Notes under the pieces: generated by a model
Told to the model about the DNA's origin: nothing
The model's database searches: none
Seen by the model: the letters and a program-made list of their open reading frames with translations, nothing else
Assembly (NCBI GenBank): GCA_032690845.1
Contig: CM064417.1
Coordinates: forward strand, 19,064,501 to 19,128,500
Reading direction: 5' to 3'
Origin: Eleusine coracana subsp. coracana
Taxonomy: Eukaryota > Streptophyta > Magnoliopsida > Poales > Poaceae
DNA length: 64,000 nucleotides
Program-made: the position numbers and the translations under genes
Shown here: piece after piece, positions 43,365 to 55,265 of the stretch
Layout of the letters: each line of letters starts with the position of its first letter
How positions within the stretch are numbered: position 1 is the stretch's first letter

Positions 43365-44640
43365 ATAGTCTACATGGATCATGCTGTAATTAGAGTGCTT
43401 TGATAGGTTTTAATTTTGGAAGAATTTGATTTGGAAATAAGAGACAAGAAAGGAATCAAAAATTCTGTAGCCGATCATCTATTGTGTATTATGTTTGAAG
43501 AAGAATAAACACATATTACTGATGAGATGTAGCATGAACACATATTATGTAGTATACAATACTAGAGATAATTGGATGCATGACATAATATCAGAATTTC
43601 AAGGAAACATGGATCATCTCTCACGTAATGCTAAACACAAGGTAAGAAGTGAGATGCGGAAATTCATTTGGGATTTCCCTTACCTGTATCGATATTGTGA
43701 AGATGGAGTCGTGAGAAGATGTGTTCCTCATAACGAAAGATTCAATATCCTTGAAAAGTGCCATTCTTCGGAATATGGAGGACATTATAGACATTTCCCA
43801 AACTCAATCTAAAGTATGGGCTAGTGGATTTTATTGGCCTTCTATGCACGAAGATGCTAAAAGGTATGTTGCAACTTGCCCTCAATGCCAAAGAGTTGGA
43901 AATACAATTAGTCATAATGCTATGCCTCTTGAGTACAATCTACAAGTTGACATATTTGATGTTTGGGGAACGGATTTCAAGGGACCATTTGTTAGTTCAT
44001 ATGGTTTTGAATATATACTGGTTGCTGAGGATTATGTATCAAAGTGGGTCGAAGTTATACCATGTAGAGTCAGCTCTACAAGGGAATCTAGAAGAATGAT
44101 CTTAGATTGCATTTTTACCGGAGTACCTAGAGTAATTATAATAGACGAACCTAGAGTAATTATAATAGACGAAGGAAGTCACTTTACTGGAAGTGAGTTC
44201 ACCAAAGCTTTGGCAAAATTAGGAATTGAACATAGAATTGGAACTGCTTATCATCCACAGACCAATGGACAAGAAGAAATATTAAACAAACAATTAAAGA
44301 GCATTCTCCATAAGGTAGTGATAAAGGAAGGAAATGATTGGTCTAATAAGCTAAATGGAGCACTTTGGGTTTACCATACGGCATTCAAAACATCAATTGG
44401 TATGACACCTTACCAATTTGTTTACAACAAAACTTGTCATCTTACTATAGAATTGGAACATAGAGCGTATTGGGCAATAAAAGAGATAAATTTGAATTTG
44501 GATGCCGTTATAATGAAAAGGAAAATCCGGATTAGTGAGTTTGAGGAAATAAGATTAAAAGCATATGATAGTGCTTCAATCTACAAAGAAAAGACCAAAC
44601 GGTGGTATGACAAGAAGTTGCTGAAAAAGTAGTTTCACGA
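43365..44640 (+). pseudogene. Athila-type RNase H end and integrase (element H)
   Basis: After the CACTA element, RNase H ends in frame (VYMDHAVIRVL, GIKNSVADHL) with stops. Integrase: zinc-binding part (CHSSEYGGHYRHF in one frame, then CPQCQRVG after a frameshift near 43800). The core has VWGTDFKGPF (first Asp), IIIDEGSHFTGSEF (second Asp) and QTNGQEEILN (Glu), so the triad is present. A 24 bp in-frame tandem duplication (44126-44149, 44150-44173) doubles PRVIIIDE right at the second Asp. The frame ends TAG at 44630; more C-terminal integrase with stops continues to about 44800. Confidence 0.88.
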
Positions 44641-45380
44641 AGGAGATAGAGTACTTCTTTTCAATTCCAGGTTTTGATTATTTGGCAAAGGCAAATTGAA
44701 GAGAAAATGGGATGGCGTGTATCTTGTTCATCGAGTTTTACCACCAGGATCTATTGTGATCATGGATGGATGAAGAAACGAATACACGATAAATGGTCAA
44801 TGACTAAAGGTATATCTAGAACCCGACACTTTTGAGCTTAAATCTTTTTATATTTACTACGTCGAGTGAACAATTAGGTGGTCGAGCCTAAAGACGTAAA
44901 ACAAAGGCATTGTATCTGTTGATTTTCTTTGTTTTTATGTGATTTTATTTATTTGAGTCAGTTCAAGCACTTTTGTCCATGTGTCGACCGGCACGGGTTC
45001 CATGTCGATCGACACAGTAGAGTCTGAGTGGGTTGCGAGTATGCGTGTCACCTTCCTTCGAGATATGCCTCTAAAATTCCTATATTTATAAGTTGGATTG
45101 CCATATGATAAAGGATTCCCTGGATATAAATAATTGAGGCCACTAGGGGTTTCGACATCAAAATTTCATACAACCGAGTCTCCGGCGCAATCCTAAACCC
45201 TAGATCAATGCAAGGCACTAGTAGGCATGACTAGTGTGCCAATCGGCACGAGAACAATGCCGGTTGACAAACCTCTGGTGCTGATCAACATGGTGGAGAC
45301 CTTTCCCCTATAAATCACATGCTGCCATGGGCAGGAGATAGATTAGCTTCTCCAACTGAAAATGACCCGATCGTGTGGTC
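44641..45380 (+). other. Spacer between integrase and post-pol ORF of H
   Basis: There is no gene here. GTCGACCGGCAC and GTCGATCGACAC palindromes occur as a pair at 44987-45016, and further copies at about 45238 and 45262. A degraded integrase tail (to about 44840) is in the first part. Confidence 0.5.
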
Positions 45381-46731
45381 ATATCTTCGATGAGCATGGA
45401 TGTGCAAGAGCGAGTCCGACAAATGGAATCAAGAGAAGAAAGAGATGGATGCTGCCCTTCAGAAGAAGGTTAAGGAAGTATTGATCCGTAAGGGTAAATT
45501 TACAGTGTTTAATGAACACCAAGCTGTCTCTAATAGGTACACCATGGACAACTTTCTCTCTTTTGATCGCCCTTTGAACTATTAAGACTTTATTGCATTC
45601 GAGGAGATGCTTTCTGCTAAAGGAAAAGAAGCTTTAGATCAAGACTGTTTCCTGACTATGCATAGGGCCAGATTATACAGTGAACATCACATTGAGTTGA
45701 ACAACACTATTGCAGAAGCTGAGGACGGACAAGGTCATCCATGCGTCTTGTCTACTTGGGAGAATTTTCAGGAAAATCACATTCATAAAGAATCTTTGAT
45801 CCAGGGACGCAAGTATTTCTATTATAGGAAGGATTATTAGAGGCACATAGAGAATTTTATGAATGGTGATCCTAAGTACATCCCTGGAGACTTTGTCACA
45901 AATGATGGTTTTCCTGTTCCTGTTGGGCGGAAATTACCATGTGAGTTTAATGATGAGATCCTACGACGTATTCAAAGGGCACGTGAAGCTGAAGAGAAAT
46001 GAGAGAAAAATCTAGAGGAGCTTCACGCACTTATCAATGGATTTGACCATAATGTTGATCGATATGGTGCCTGTGCCGATCGGCACAACCTAAATATGGT
46101 GGATTTTGTGGATTTGGCTAATGATTGTTCAGATCAAGAGCCTGCTGCAAAGAGATGCAAAGATTATGAGGGAATTCATTATTATGTTCGACTTTCCACT
46201 AAACCAAGGAGACGGTATTCTGACTGGGGAAGCGATGTTTCCGAATCTTTGTATTGCTTGGAAACTCTTTCAGATATTGAAGCACCATTGGTAGCTGACA
46301 ATTCGGATAATAAAGTTAATGAAAAAACTAAAGAAAAAGAGCCAATGGTGGAAGCTCAGGTTTAGGAAGATGCGAAAGAGGAGCCAATGGAAGTGGTTCA
46401 AATAGATGAAGTGGACGAGGACGTTTCTGGTAAACCAGCAGAAGCTAAGGATCAGAACATTAATAAAGACGAGGGATATCAAGCTGACCAAGAGCGGTGT
46501 CGATCGGCACCGACTGAGTGTCAACTACCACAAGGGCCAAATGTAGTTTCCTCCTCTCATTTTATGAGTCACGGTCCTCCTGCGCCGAGCTGCTATTACA
46601 GATATCGCCACAATATTTTTGATGTTTATCGACAACTCCAAAACATGGCAGATATGATTGAGTCCGAGTACACTTTTCTAAATCAGAATATTTGGAAAAT
46701 CTTTCGCACATTGATAAGGAATGGCATGTAA
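45381..46731 (+). pseudogene. Post-pol (env-position) ORF of element H
   Basis: Several collinear frames, separated by in-frame stops (45583, 45838, 46001, 46363), give one protein of about 440 residues. The N-terminal part has conserved-looking helical segments (CLSTWENFQ-like LSTWENFQENHIHKES, FNDEILRRIQRAREAEEK). The C-terminal part is acidic (MEVVQIDEVDEDV) and ends YRQLQNMADMIESEY. I see no signal peptide or membrane segment. It lies where Athila elements carry an extra or env-like ORF; the function is unknown to me. Two of the GATCGGCAC palindromes are inside it (46077, 46499). Confidence 0.6.
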
Positions 46732-47873
46732 GGTTAGGGAAGTCGGGTTAGGTGTTTCTTTCTTACAATAAGGACATTGTAAATTTTGAGTGTGGGGGAG
46801 GATCGCCAATCCATTAGAGTTGTTTGTGTTAAGTCTTATGAGTCGTAGTATTTTGTGGTGTGAGAGTTTATTTGGCAAGTGCTTAGTTAAATCATGGAGT
46901 CAAGGTTTATAATGCTTTAGATAAAGTGAGTGTTAATTGTCAAATCAATGTGAAAACCCCATGCTTTAGATAAAGTGAATTGTTGAATGTCGCTTGCTCA
47001 TTATTTGGTTTGTGAACCCCCTTCTTTCATAAGAGTCGATGCATTGAATCAAGATTACTATATTTACCTGTTACACTTAGCCAAGTGAGTTGGAGATTAT
47101 GCAACATATGAACCTTTTGATAAGAGGTATCTTTGTCAACTTTGTGCTCATGATTACGAATAAGCTAGAAAGGAATTTCTATTTATCCATCATGAATTCT
47201 TTCTAGCCATCCATATTTGTTCCTTTTTCTATCCAAACACACAGGTCCTTGTTCTCCGTAACCCTCTTCCTTGATACAACCTACAAGCAAAAGTGCAATC
47301 ATCTGGTGACTGGAAGAAGACCTTGTATTCACGAAAAAGAAAAAAAAAAGAAAAAAAAAGTGTGTTGACCGGCACCATACGTGACGATCAGCACAAAAGA
47401 AGAAAAAAATGGAGAAAAAGATAAAGGTCAGAACATGAAGTTCATACATTCAAAAGGATAAACCCAAATTCAAATTGCATGGTTTTTTATTCCATTCTTT
47501 ATCTTTACTTTTTAGTCCTTTATCTATTCCATGAACCCTCCATGTTATCATTATTTGGTAGTCTCTCCCTTTTTAGAAGGCATGATTGAGCACAACTTTG
47601 ACTTAAACGACTCTCTGATTTAATTGGTTATTTACCCTCCAAGATCCACAAACAAGCTTCTATATTGAATAAAGTGGGAAGGATACACATTTGAGTGAAA
47701 GAGTGAAATCTTGAAATTGATGCATTTTTCATCTGAATGATATGAAGGGAGAATAAAATTTTTGTTTTATCATTGAGCCTTATGATAATTTGATTGATTC
47801 AAGTGTGAGGTGCAACAGTTTTCAAATTAAGAGAAAAATCTTTATGGAGGGATATATATTGATGCAATGACTG
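46732..47873 (+). other. 3' non-coding region of element H
   Basis: AT-rich. A polypurine-like GTGTGGGGGAGG lies at 46789-46801. A degenerate direct repeat (ATGCTTTAGATAAAGTGA) occurs at about 46911 and 46962. A pair of GACCGGCAC / GATCAGCAC motifs is near 47365-47393. It ends at the LTR of L, and GACTG (47869-47873) would be L's target duplication. No gene. Confidence 0.55.
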
Positions 47874-49110
47874 CGTAACACCCTGATTTTCATATTTGGC
47901 CAATTATTAATTTTCCTATTTTTATTGAGGTGTTAATATTTATCTTTAGCTTCAAAGATTATTTTCTTGATTTATTAAATTAAGTAATCAAAATTATTTA
48001 TGTAATGTTGCATTGATGCTGGAGTAGTATGTAGTAGGTTTTTATTGTGTGAAAAATTATTTAAAAATTTGAAGTAGAAATCGATTTAGAATTAGTTAGA
48101 ATTTTAAAATAGAAAATAGAATAGAAATAAGAAAAGAAAAGGAGAAGAAAAACTCCTAGCCGAAGCCCATTTCCCTTTCTCCCCCTCCTCCTCTTTTTCG
48201 GCCTTGGGCCAACTCCCTTCTAGCGGCCCACCTTTCCTCCCCCTCCCTTCCCTCACAGCCCACTCCCCCCCCCCCCCTCATCTCTTCCTTTCGGCCAGCC
48301 AACAGCACCCTACATCCCAGACGCGCCCCGCGGCCCACTCGCGTGCCTCGGCGCCTAGCCCGCCCCGTAGCCAGGCGCGTAGCCCAGCTCGCGTAGCCCA
48401 GCGCCCGTAGCCTGCAGCCCAGCTCCGCACATAGCCGCCGATAGGTGGGGCCCACGTGTCATCCCCCACCTCCCGCCACTCTCTCTCTCTCCCTGATCCA
48501 AGCCAACGGAAACCGTCATCGATCCCCCGCCTCCCTGGCTCCCAAAATCGACACTCGAGCATGTCGCGTGTCCCTCCCCCCCCCCCCCCCCCCCACTTCC
48601 AGCTTTAATCACGCACTAGTACGCTAGTGGCCATCAATGGCCATTGTCGGCCATTGATTTCCGGTGAGGCCGCACCCGCTCATTTCCCTCTTCCTCCCCA
48701 CTATAAATTGACCCCCTCAGCATCGCCCTGCCCCGCCGCTTCTTCCTCTCGCTTCCCCTCATCCCCGCGACCCCCGGAGCACCCTCGCCATCGAGCTTCA
48801 ACCAACACCGCCACTTCCCTCGCTGTAGCCACCCGCGGCTGCCAATCTCTACTGGAGCCCCCTCAGCCGTCCATTATTTGATATAAGGTTAGGATTAAAA
48901 GACCCCGAAGGGGTATAGGCCCGGTCCACCGTGGACTCCTGGTCAAACCCCGGTCCACGACCCCTGTAGGGTTTAAATTAATTCAATTAATTTCAGGGTA
49001 ATGCCCATTTTGTAGTTAAACCCCTTATCTTTGTCTTAATTTGTTCTTACACCCAATTTTCTACAGAAATTTTATTAGATTATATTTTAGCCCTAATAAT
49101 TTCATAAATA

Positions 49111-49343
49111 CTCCCTCCGGATTTAAATTGTTGACGTAGTTCACTTTTTTAGCTCTGTTTGACCATTCGTCGTATTCAACATATTCTTTAAATATAAAAA
49201 TTATAAGATAGATTTTAACTACCTTTAGTGATACAACAAACTATAACAAAACATTTAATAAATTTTCAGATTTTTTGAATAAGACAAATGATCAAATATA
49301 ACTAAAAGAGTCAACTGTGTCAATAATTTAAATCCGGAGGGAG
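49111..49343. mobile_element. Stowaway MITE
   Basis: This 233 bp element has inverted ends CTCCCTCCGGATTTAAATT / AATTTAAATCCGGAGGGAG and TA duplications on both sides (49109-49110, 49344-49345), the hallmark of Tc1/mariner-related Stowaway elements of grasses. It is non-coding. Confidence 0.95.
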
Positions 49344-49944
49344 TATTATTTTTGCCCTGAAATTTATAGAATCACCCCTGTACTCATTTTTAATTATATT
49401 TTAACCCTGTCTTTTTACACTTAGGCCCCTACACTTAATAAAAATTGTTTTTAGGGTCTAAAATTTTGCAGAAACAACCCTATACTTTTTATGAATTACA
49501 TTTTAGTCCTAATATTTTACACTTTAGTCCCTGTAGTTTTATAAAATTACAAATAGGTCCATGTAAACTTCTGTTTTTACTTTTAGCCCTAGAACTTCAA
49601 AGTAGCATAATTTTTTCAACCATAACTCCGATTTAGGTGATTTTTTAGGCTCACGAAATCATAGGAATGCATACTATCTTTTGGTACTGTTTCCATAGTC
49701 ATTGGAACATGTTTGGTGTATTGTTCCTTATTTGATTATGTTTTACTTTTTTGGTATTTATCTATATTAGAGGAGGAACAACTTCAGAATTTCCAAGATC
49801 TTGATTTTCAACAGCAGCCAGCGAGAGAACAAGGCAAGTGTCCTTGACAATATTGTACCTATTTAGGATATTAGTTTACTTTTCTTGCATCCATGTCTAA
49901 ATTTGAATCCTATGTTAGGGTTGCCTAGATTTGATTTATCCTGT

Positions 49945-50070
49945 CCTTGTTGCCTGGTTTGGGACATGGTGGTTCAGTTTGGGTACGTCGTGCTAGTGCA
50001 ATACTTTCCTTGTCGCCTGGTTTGGGACATGGTGGTTCAGTTTGGGTACGTCGTGCTAGTGCAATACTTT
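49945..50070 (+). repeat. 63 bp tandem duplication
   Basis: Two adjacent copies (49945-50007, 50008-50070) start CCTTGTYGCCTGGTTTGGG and differ at one base, so the duplication is recent relative to the LTR. Confidence 0.92.
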
Positions 50071-50762
50071 GGGTGTACAAAAATGAATAATGATTAAGTT
50101 TGACTAATAATCACTTGAACCTAATCATCATTTGGGCTGGTAATCTTTTTAGCAACATGAATTATAGGTGACCTAATCAGGAGGATGTTGATGATGGTGC
50201 AGGTTTGCACAGGTACGAGTAATGTACTGGTTGGAATGTGGTAGTGCCTGCTTGTGGTCATAACAACCAATTCGTGGAGCGGACACCTAGAAAAACAGCG
50301 CAAAGCACAAGGCTGATATGGGTAGGCGTGGTCCGATAGTAGATGTCTTCCTAGTTTTGTGGGAGTTCAAGGAAAGAGGGCGAGAGGGTCACTTTCGGCC
50401 TCAGGTGATGAAGGGTATACTTCTAGCTGTGGTGCCAGAGGGGGCTTCTATAGGGATGGTTAATCCCGTAGTGGTCAAACCTTAGCGGGGATGTTTTGCA
50501 GGCTAGGGAGCTCTGTGAAAGACCATGTGGTGATCTATTGGCCTCACACCTACGATAGTGTGTTGGCAACTGGGAGACTTTAGTTACCGACTGGTGATGG
50601 AATCACCAATCTTTGAGTAAAGTTGTGCAACCTTTGCAGAGTGTAAGACTGTTATAACAGCCGTGCTCATGGTCAAGAGCGGTCTGGATCCTCACATAAT
50701 TAGTTGGATGGTTGGGTGGATTTGTTGGGTAACCAGATTACGGTGTTACAACCATAGGTGCT

Positions 50763-50857
50763 ACAGGTGGGTAACCTGTAGTGTTCTGATATGGGTGGGT
50801 AACTCATAGTTTTGCTATCGGTGGGCAACCGATAGTGTTGGACAGGTGTTAACCTGT
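50763..50857 (+). repeat. Four consecutive small hairpins with differing stems
   Basis: Units at 50763-50779 (ACAGGT-GGGTA-ACCTGT), 50790-50808 (TATGGGT-GGGTA-ACTCATA, one G-T pair), 50815-50835 (CTATCGGT-GGGCA-ACCGATAG) and 50842-50857 (ACAGGT-GTTA-ACCTGT) repeat at 25-27 bp. Loops are alike while stems differ with matching changes on both arms. No counterpart is evident in C's LTR. Confidence 0.8.
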
Positions 50858-51460
50858 TGGGCTACTTTTCACCTAGTAAATAGGAGGCTTGTATAATTAG
50901 AGTCATAGGCTAAGGATGCATTGTGCAGTAAACAAGTGTTAAGCCTATTCATGTCTTTAGCCTGCATGTCATTACTTTCCCCCACTTGCTGAGTACTTTA
51001 TGTACTCACGTGTTATAGTTTCCCCTGTGTTGTTGTTACTATATTACTGTTGCTTAGAGGATGATGGCGAGATGGACTACGCTGATGAGGACTACTTCGA
51101 CTAGGAGTGCAACCCTCGGTTGACTGACTTACGATTTAATGAGTAATTAGTAATCAAAAAAGGAAATGAGAATTGATAAGCAGAAGATAACAAAAATGAG
51201 TGGTTGAGCCACCGATGAGGGGCCCATAGAGTCGAATTATTGGTGCCGCAGGGTAACGTTGTACGTGGCGCTGTGGAGTTTTCTGCTATTCTCTTTTATG
51301 TCTTGATGTAATCCATGCTATGTAATAATGGTTTGAGGTATTAATAATAATGACATTGGTTTTACTGTTATTTCACTTATGTCCTATGTGCGTGAAAACT
51401 TGATCCTGGGCACGCATACAGATGCATTCGGTTTTGGTCTTAAAACCTGGTGTGACAGAG

Positions 51461-51475
51461 TGGTATCAGAGCTTT
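51461..51475 (+). other. Primer binding site of element L
   Basis: TGGTATCAGAGCTTTG starts three bases after the LTR end. Positions 51476-51990 are leader-like AT-rich sequence; gag is not recognisable. Confidence 0.85.
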
Positions 51476-51989
51476 GTCAACCGTAGAACGCAAGCCTAGA
51501 TAGAATGGTCATGAAATAGGTCCTATTTTCAAAATTAGTATTTGAAAAAAAACTTTACTTCTATTTTTTTTTCTCACATCATATTTTCTCCTTACTTGTC
51601 TATTCTCAAATGTTGGACGAGTGTACTTTAATTTTATTCTTTCCTATTTTTCAAAATAAAGGTGAAGATTCTTCACAAAATGGAATGCATTGGACATCAC
51701 TCTACGACAACACGTAGAAAGACTTTTCGTGTAAGCTTAATTTAGGACCCCTCCCTTTTGATAGCAGAATCGCTAGAGAAAACATTAATTGTATGCATTG
51801 TGTTGCTCGTGATGTGCAATGTTTGAGTTGGTTCTTTGATTGTGTGTTGATGTGCTTGCAGAGCATTGTTGCTTTGTTATCACATCACTAGGTTGTTCTA
51901 GATTTAGTTTAGTTGGGGTACCTATCCTCTATTCTTTCTTATTCTATTCTCCCTCTGGTGTCAAAAGGGCTACTACATTGAAGCTTGGC

Positions 51990-52126
51990 CAAAGAAGGAT
52001 TTGATTAGTACAACCCCGAGTGTGAACCTAAGGGGGGTAGACTTTTCTGCAAATCTCATAGTCCTTGAATCTAAAGGAGTTGATGTGATCCTTGGCATGG
52101 ATTGTTTAAGCAAGCATAATGGACTT
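51990..52126 (+). pseudogene. Protease fragment of element L
   Basis: The frame reads LRGVDFSANLIVLESKG, VDVILGMDCLSKHNG, the second half of a gypsy protease, collinear with C (RGVDFSANLIVLGSKG). It is cut by element N and continues at 56470. Confidence 0.75.
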
Positions 52127-52510
52127 TGTGGAATACTTACCTTACTGGAATTCATAGTTAGGCCTAAGTCGATAGACGACCGGGTGACCCATCAATAAGG
52201 GAACCGACTAAGTCGGCTTAGAGCACAAGGCAATTAGAAATAGACTTACTATGTATATCCTTGTAGACTATGAGAAGGACTCTTTATGTACCCCCTGCCG
52301 ACCGGATATATAAGGCGGCAGGAACCCTCCATCGAGGGACAAAGGACACACCAAATCTTCATTGCAATACAAACCACAAAACACAGGACGTAGGGTTTTT
52401 ACTCTCAGCGAGAGGGCCGGAACCTGTATAACTTGACTTCTTGTGTTTCCATCATTGTTCTTAATCCTGATGTAGCCCTATAAATATATTATCGATATCA
52501 AGTCTCAATA
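52127..52510 (+). repeat. 5' LTR of element N
   Basis: 384 bp with TATATAAG at 52307. The end reads CAATA where the 3' copy has TGACA. It is matched by 56082-56464 with scattered differences. Confidence 0.9.
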
Positions 52511-52697
52511 GTTGGCGCGCCAGTTAGGGGACAAGGCACGCCGGTATTCACCGTTGACTTCAATGGCAGAGATTCCCAATATCTAGTACTCGCCAAACTT
52601 GAAGATCTCCTTCGGGTCGCTTGACTTCACCGTGGACGCCAACAGGGCATTGGGTCTACAACGATCCGACTCGGCCGCTGCCAACTCTATGGCGCGA
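52511..52697 (+). other. Primer site and gag remnant of element N
   Basis: TTGGCGCGCCAGTTAGGGG follows the LTR within two bases. From an ATG at 52563 a short, interrupted gag-like start (MAEIPNI then YSPNLKI) runs about 45 codons before the sequence passes into the antisense gene. Confidence 0.5.
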
Positions 52698-55062
52698 TCA
52701 TCGAGCTCGTCGGATCTGATCTTTGGTCTCCTCTAGCTTCTTCTTCAACTTACCTTTCTTAGCGCTTTGCTCTTCGAGTGACTTAGAGAGGACATTCTTC
52801 TCTACAGTCAGAGTGTCTAAAAACCACTGCTGGTTTGAAGTAAGCTTCTCTAGATCGGCAACTTTTTTCTCATGAGCTAAAAGCAAAATGTATTCAGCAT
52901 TTGAGGATTACTAAGGAATAAAGGCTTGATGGTCTTTCTCTGCACTGGCAAGACGACTTTCATCCAAAGAGGAGGAGGCAGTTTTCAGGTCGGTCAGCAG
53001 TCTATCCACTTGGTCTTTCACCTTGGAATATTGTTGACCGGTTACTGAAGAGATCAGATGAAAGCCAGCCAGTAAGAATAGTGATCCATGTATCAAAGAT
53101 TTTGAGAACATACTAAGGCTTTCAGCCCCAAGGAAGTCTATCCTCGATTGTTTCCTCTCCACCAGTGAATACATTTGCTGGTCAAGAGTGGCAGCATGAG
53201 TCGACACATCATATAATTTGAGGAAGAAAAAAGGCCTTGGTATTAATGTACCTTGGATGCTTCACGGTGGTTGCGGAGGATCTCCATGTCTTCTGCATCC
53301 GGCCGACCGGATGGCTTTTCAACCGGTGCGCCCTTATCTTTCTCTGGAGTCGGTGTCTTGGCGGTCTGCAGAGGAGCGGTGATTTGCATCAGAGCAGGAG
53401 CGCCTAGAGACTTTGCCGGCTCAGTCTGCATGCTTGATGGCGTGACTACAGACTTAGTCCGGCCAATCGGATGAGAAACAGGAGTCTGTGCCGTGTCCTT
53501 AGACACAGAGACCTCTGGCACCTCGGTCGACTGGGTGCGTGCTTAAAATCATGATGGGAAGTAAACACAAGTAAGAAGTTACCTGGAAGCTTGCTTGATC
53601 TTGATTCTGCCAAGCTTCATCTTCAAGGTGGAGGTCTATGAGTCAGTATGCTTCCTCTTCAAAGGAAGCTGCCCCGTAGCCTCTGGAGACTTAGCCGATG
53701 TCCCTGCGTCACTCACTGCTTTGCTCGATAGTCTTGACCGACCTGTAGGTTGGTCAGAAGATGCAGGAGGCAGGCGGTCGGCTAGTGGGAGGTCAACTTC
53801 TGCATCATCGTCATCTCCAACATCCCCCCGATATTGTCTCTGCCGGTGGGAAGCAGCTTCTATCACTGACCAATAGGTGGGTTGACTAGTGGAGAGGCGG
53901 AGGGGCCAATATCGCTGACTGGATCGGTCTGCTGGCCAGTTGTGACACTTGGCACAGCAGGGATGACCGGGTGCGATGGCTTAGGAGCATAGTCCGCTCC
54001 CTCTGTGTCAGTCTGAGGGAGTGGAGGGTGAGACACAAAAGTGTTGAGTACCTACATACAAGTATGAAGACCATGTTAGCAACAAATATTGTGCTAAGAC
54101 TACAAGCGACAAACACGATTGAAGATAAGGCTTACTCGGGCTCGAAGAGTGCCCTCGTTGTATGCCTTCTTAATTAAGGCGTTATCCTGAGTGTTGATCG
54201 ACTCGAACATCTTGCTCAGGCGAGCCTTGCGTAGAGCAGGGTTCGGTGGGTCGGGCACCTCTCTGGTTTCATCATCCGAAGTATATTCCCATCCGGGATG
54301 ACATTGCTACTTGAGAGGTTGCACTCGACGCACGATGAAGCTCTTGGCAATGGCTACTACGTCGATCCCTTCCTACGTTAGCTCGGTGATTTTCTTCAGA
54401 AGATCTTGGACTTGAGTGTCGGTCAGATCTGGTTTCTCTGTCCAGGAGGACTGAGGACTAGCCTTGGCGCCAGTGAAGTCAGAGATGGCTGGAGAGGGAT
54501 TACCGCAATAGAACCACTCGTCCTGCCACTTCTTTTATCCGGTGGCCAGCGGCACGTCGATGTACAGGTCCTTCTTCCGGAGCTGGATATCGACGCCCCC
54601 AATGGCTTCTTGATTGGCCGCTGATGGCAAGGGTCGAAGAACGAAAAGGTGGTGTAACAGAGTGAAGTGGGGAAGAACACTAAGGAAAGCTTCACATAAA
54701 TGCACCAAAATGGCAATGTGTAGAATAGAGTTGGGATTGAGATTGATCAACTCAATCCAATAGAAGAAGAGGAGCCCGGGCAAGAAGCTGCAGCAGGGAA
54801 CTCCAAAGGCTCGCTCAAAGGAGCGGAAAACAACAACCTGATTGCGGATTGGAAGGGGATGAGGTTCAGATCCAGGTACCTTCCAATTCAGCCGCGCCTG
54901 TTCTGGTAGGACGCCTTCGATGTCCATGGCGTTCAGGGTGCTGGTGGTGATGGTGCTCTCGGAGAACTCGCGAAGGTGCTCCGAGATCTCCATCTCTGAT
55001 GAGGATGACTCTGTGGCAGCGGTGGCCAAGGCTTTTGCGCCCTTCACTATCTTGCGCGGCAT
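52698..55062 (-). pseudogene. Antisense gene of element N (Transposase_28-like, coiled coil)
   Basis: The first exon starts at the ATG at 55062 (MPRKIVKGAKAL). It contains the plant domain called putative gypsy-type transposon / Transposase_28: VVVFRSFERAFGVPCCSF, FYWIELINLNPNSILHIAI, HLCEAFL, later WQDEWFYCG. TAA at 54536 and a second stop near 54310 interrupt it. A consensus donor (GTAAG at 54135) and acceptor (TGTAG at 54053-54052) bound an 84 bp intron. Further donor-like sites are at 53587 and 53249. Later exons give Pro/Ser/Thr-rich linkers with KRKHTDS, then a C-terminal coiled coil (VADLEKLTSNQQ, KKGKLKKKLEETKDQ). The function of such ORFs is not established. Confidence 0.7.
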
Positions 55063-55265
55063 GATGACAAGCTCGAAGCGGCGATGGATCTGGATTGGAT
55101 GCTCTAACTCTAGCTTTCGAGCTCGGGGGCTTGGGCGTGGTGCCGATTAACGACGGCGGTGGAAATGTGCAAGAACCCTAAATAGGGGAGTGGAGAAGCA
55201 GGGGAGGCACGAGGAAGAAGAAGAGCTGCAAAATGGCGACGTGTTTGCATCATCCTATCCTCGCC

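Larger units (their letters stand above)
33064..47873 (+). mobile_element. Element H: Athila-type gypsy element, split by CACTA I
   Basis: H contains RT (33195-34039), RNase H (to 34256), the CACTA insertion, then integrase (43365-44640), a post-pol ORF (45381-46731) and a 3' non-coding part. Gag, protease and both LTRs are not in the window: the left side was cut by G and the right by L. RT type (ELFMDDFSVHG), long post-pol region and a GTGTGGGGGAGG tract (46789-46801) fit Athila. Positions 33064-33190 show nothing recognisable. Confidence 0.8.
47874..51457 (+). repeat. 5' LTR of element L
   Basis: It starts CGTAACACCCTG (TG of the family mutated to CG) and ends GGTGTGACA. Architecture follows C's LTR: AT-rich start, GC-rich block with polyC runs (48180-48900), degenerate short-period array (49005-49590), GCAAGTGTCCTTGA block, TGCTGAGTAC block, GATCCTGGGCAC block. 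It carries a Stowaway MITE (49111-49343), a 63 bp tandem duplication and a run of small hairpins. Frames in the GC-rich part (48156-48881) are LTR noise. Confidence 0.85.

Noticed and set aside
48156..48881. Several GC-rich ORFs on both strands
   Set aside because: These are LTR sequence of element L with polyC runs; no family similarity.
49945..50070. Possible satellite repeat
   Set aside because: There are only two copies of a 63 bp unit, so it is a local tandem duplication.
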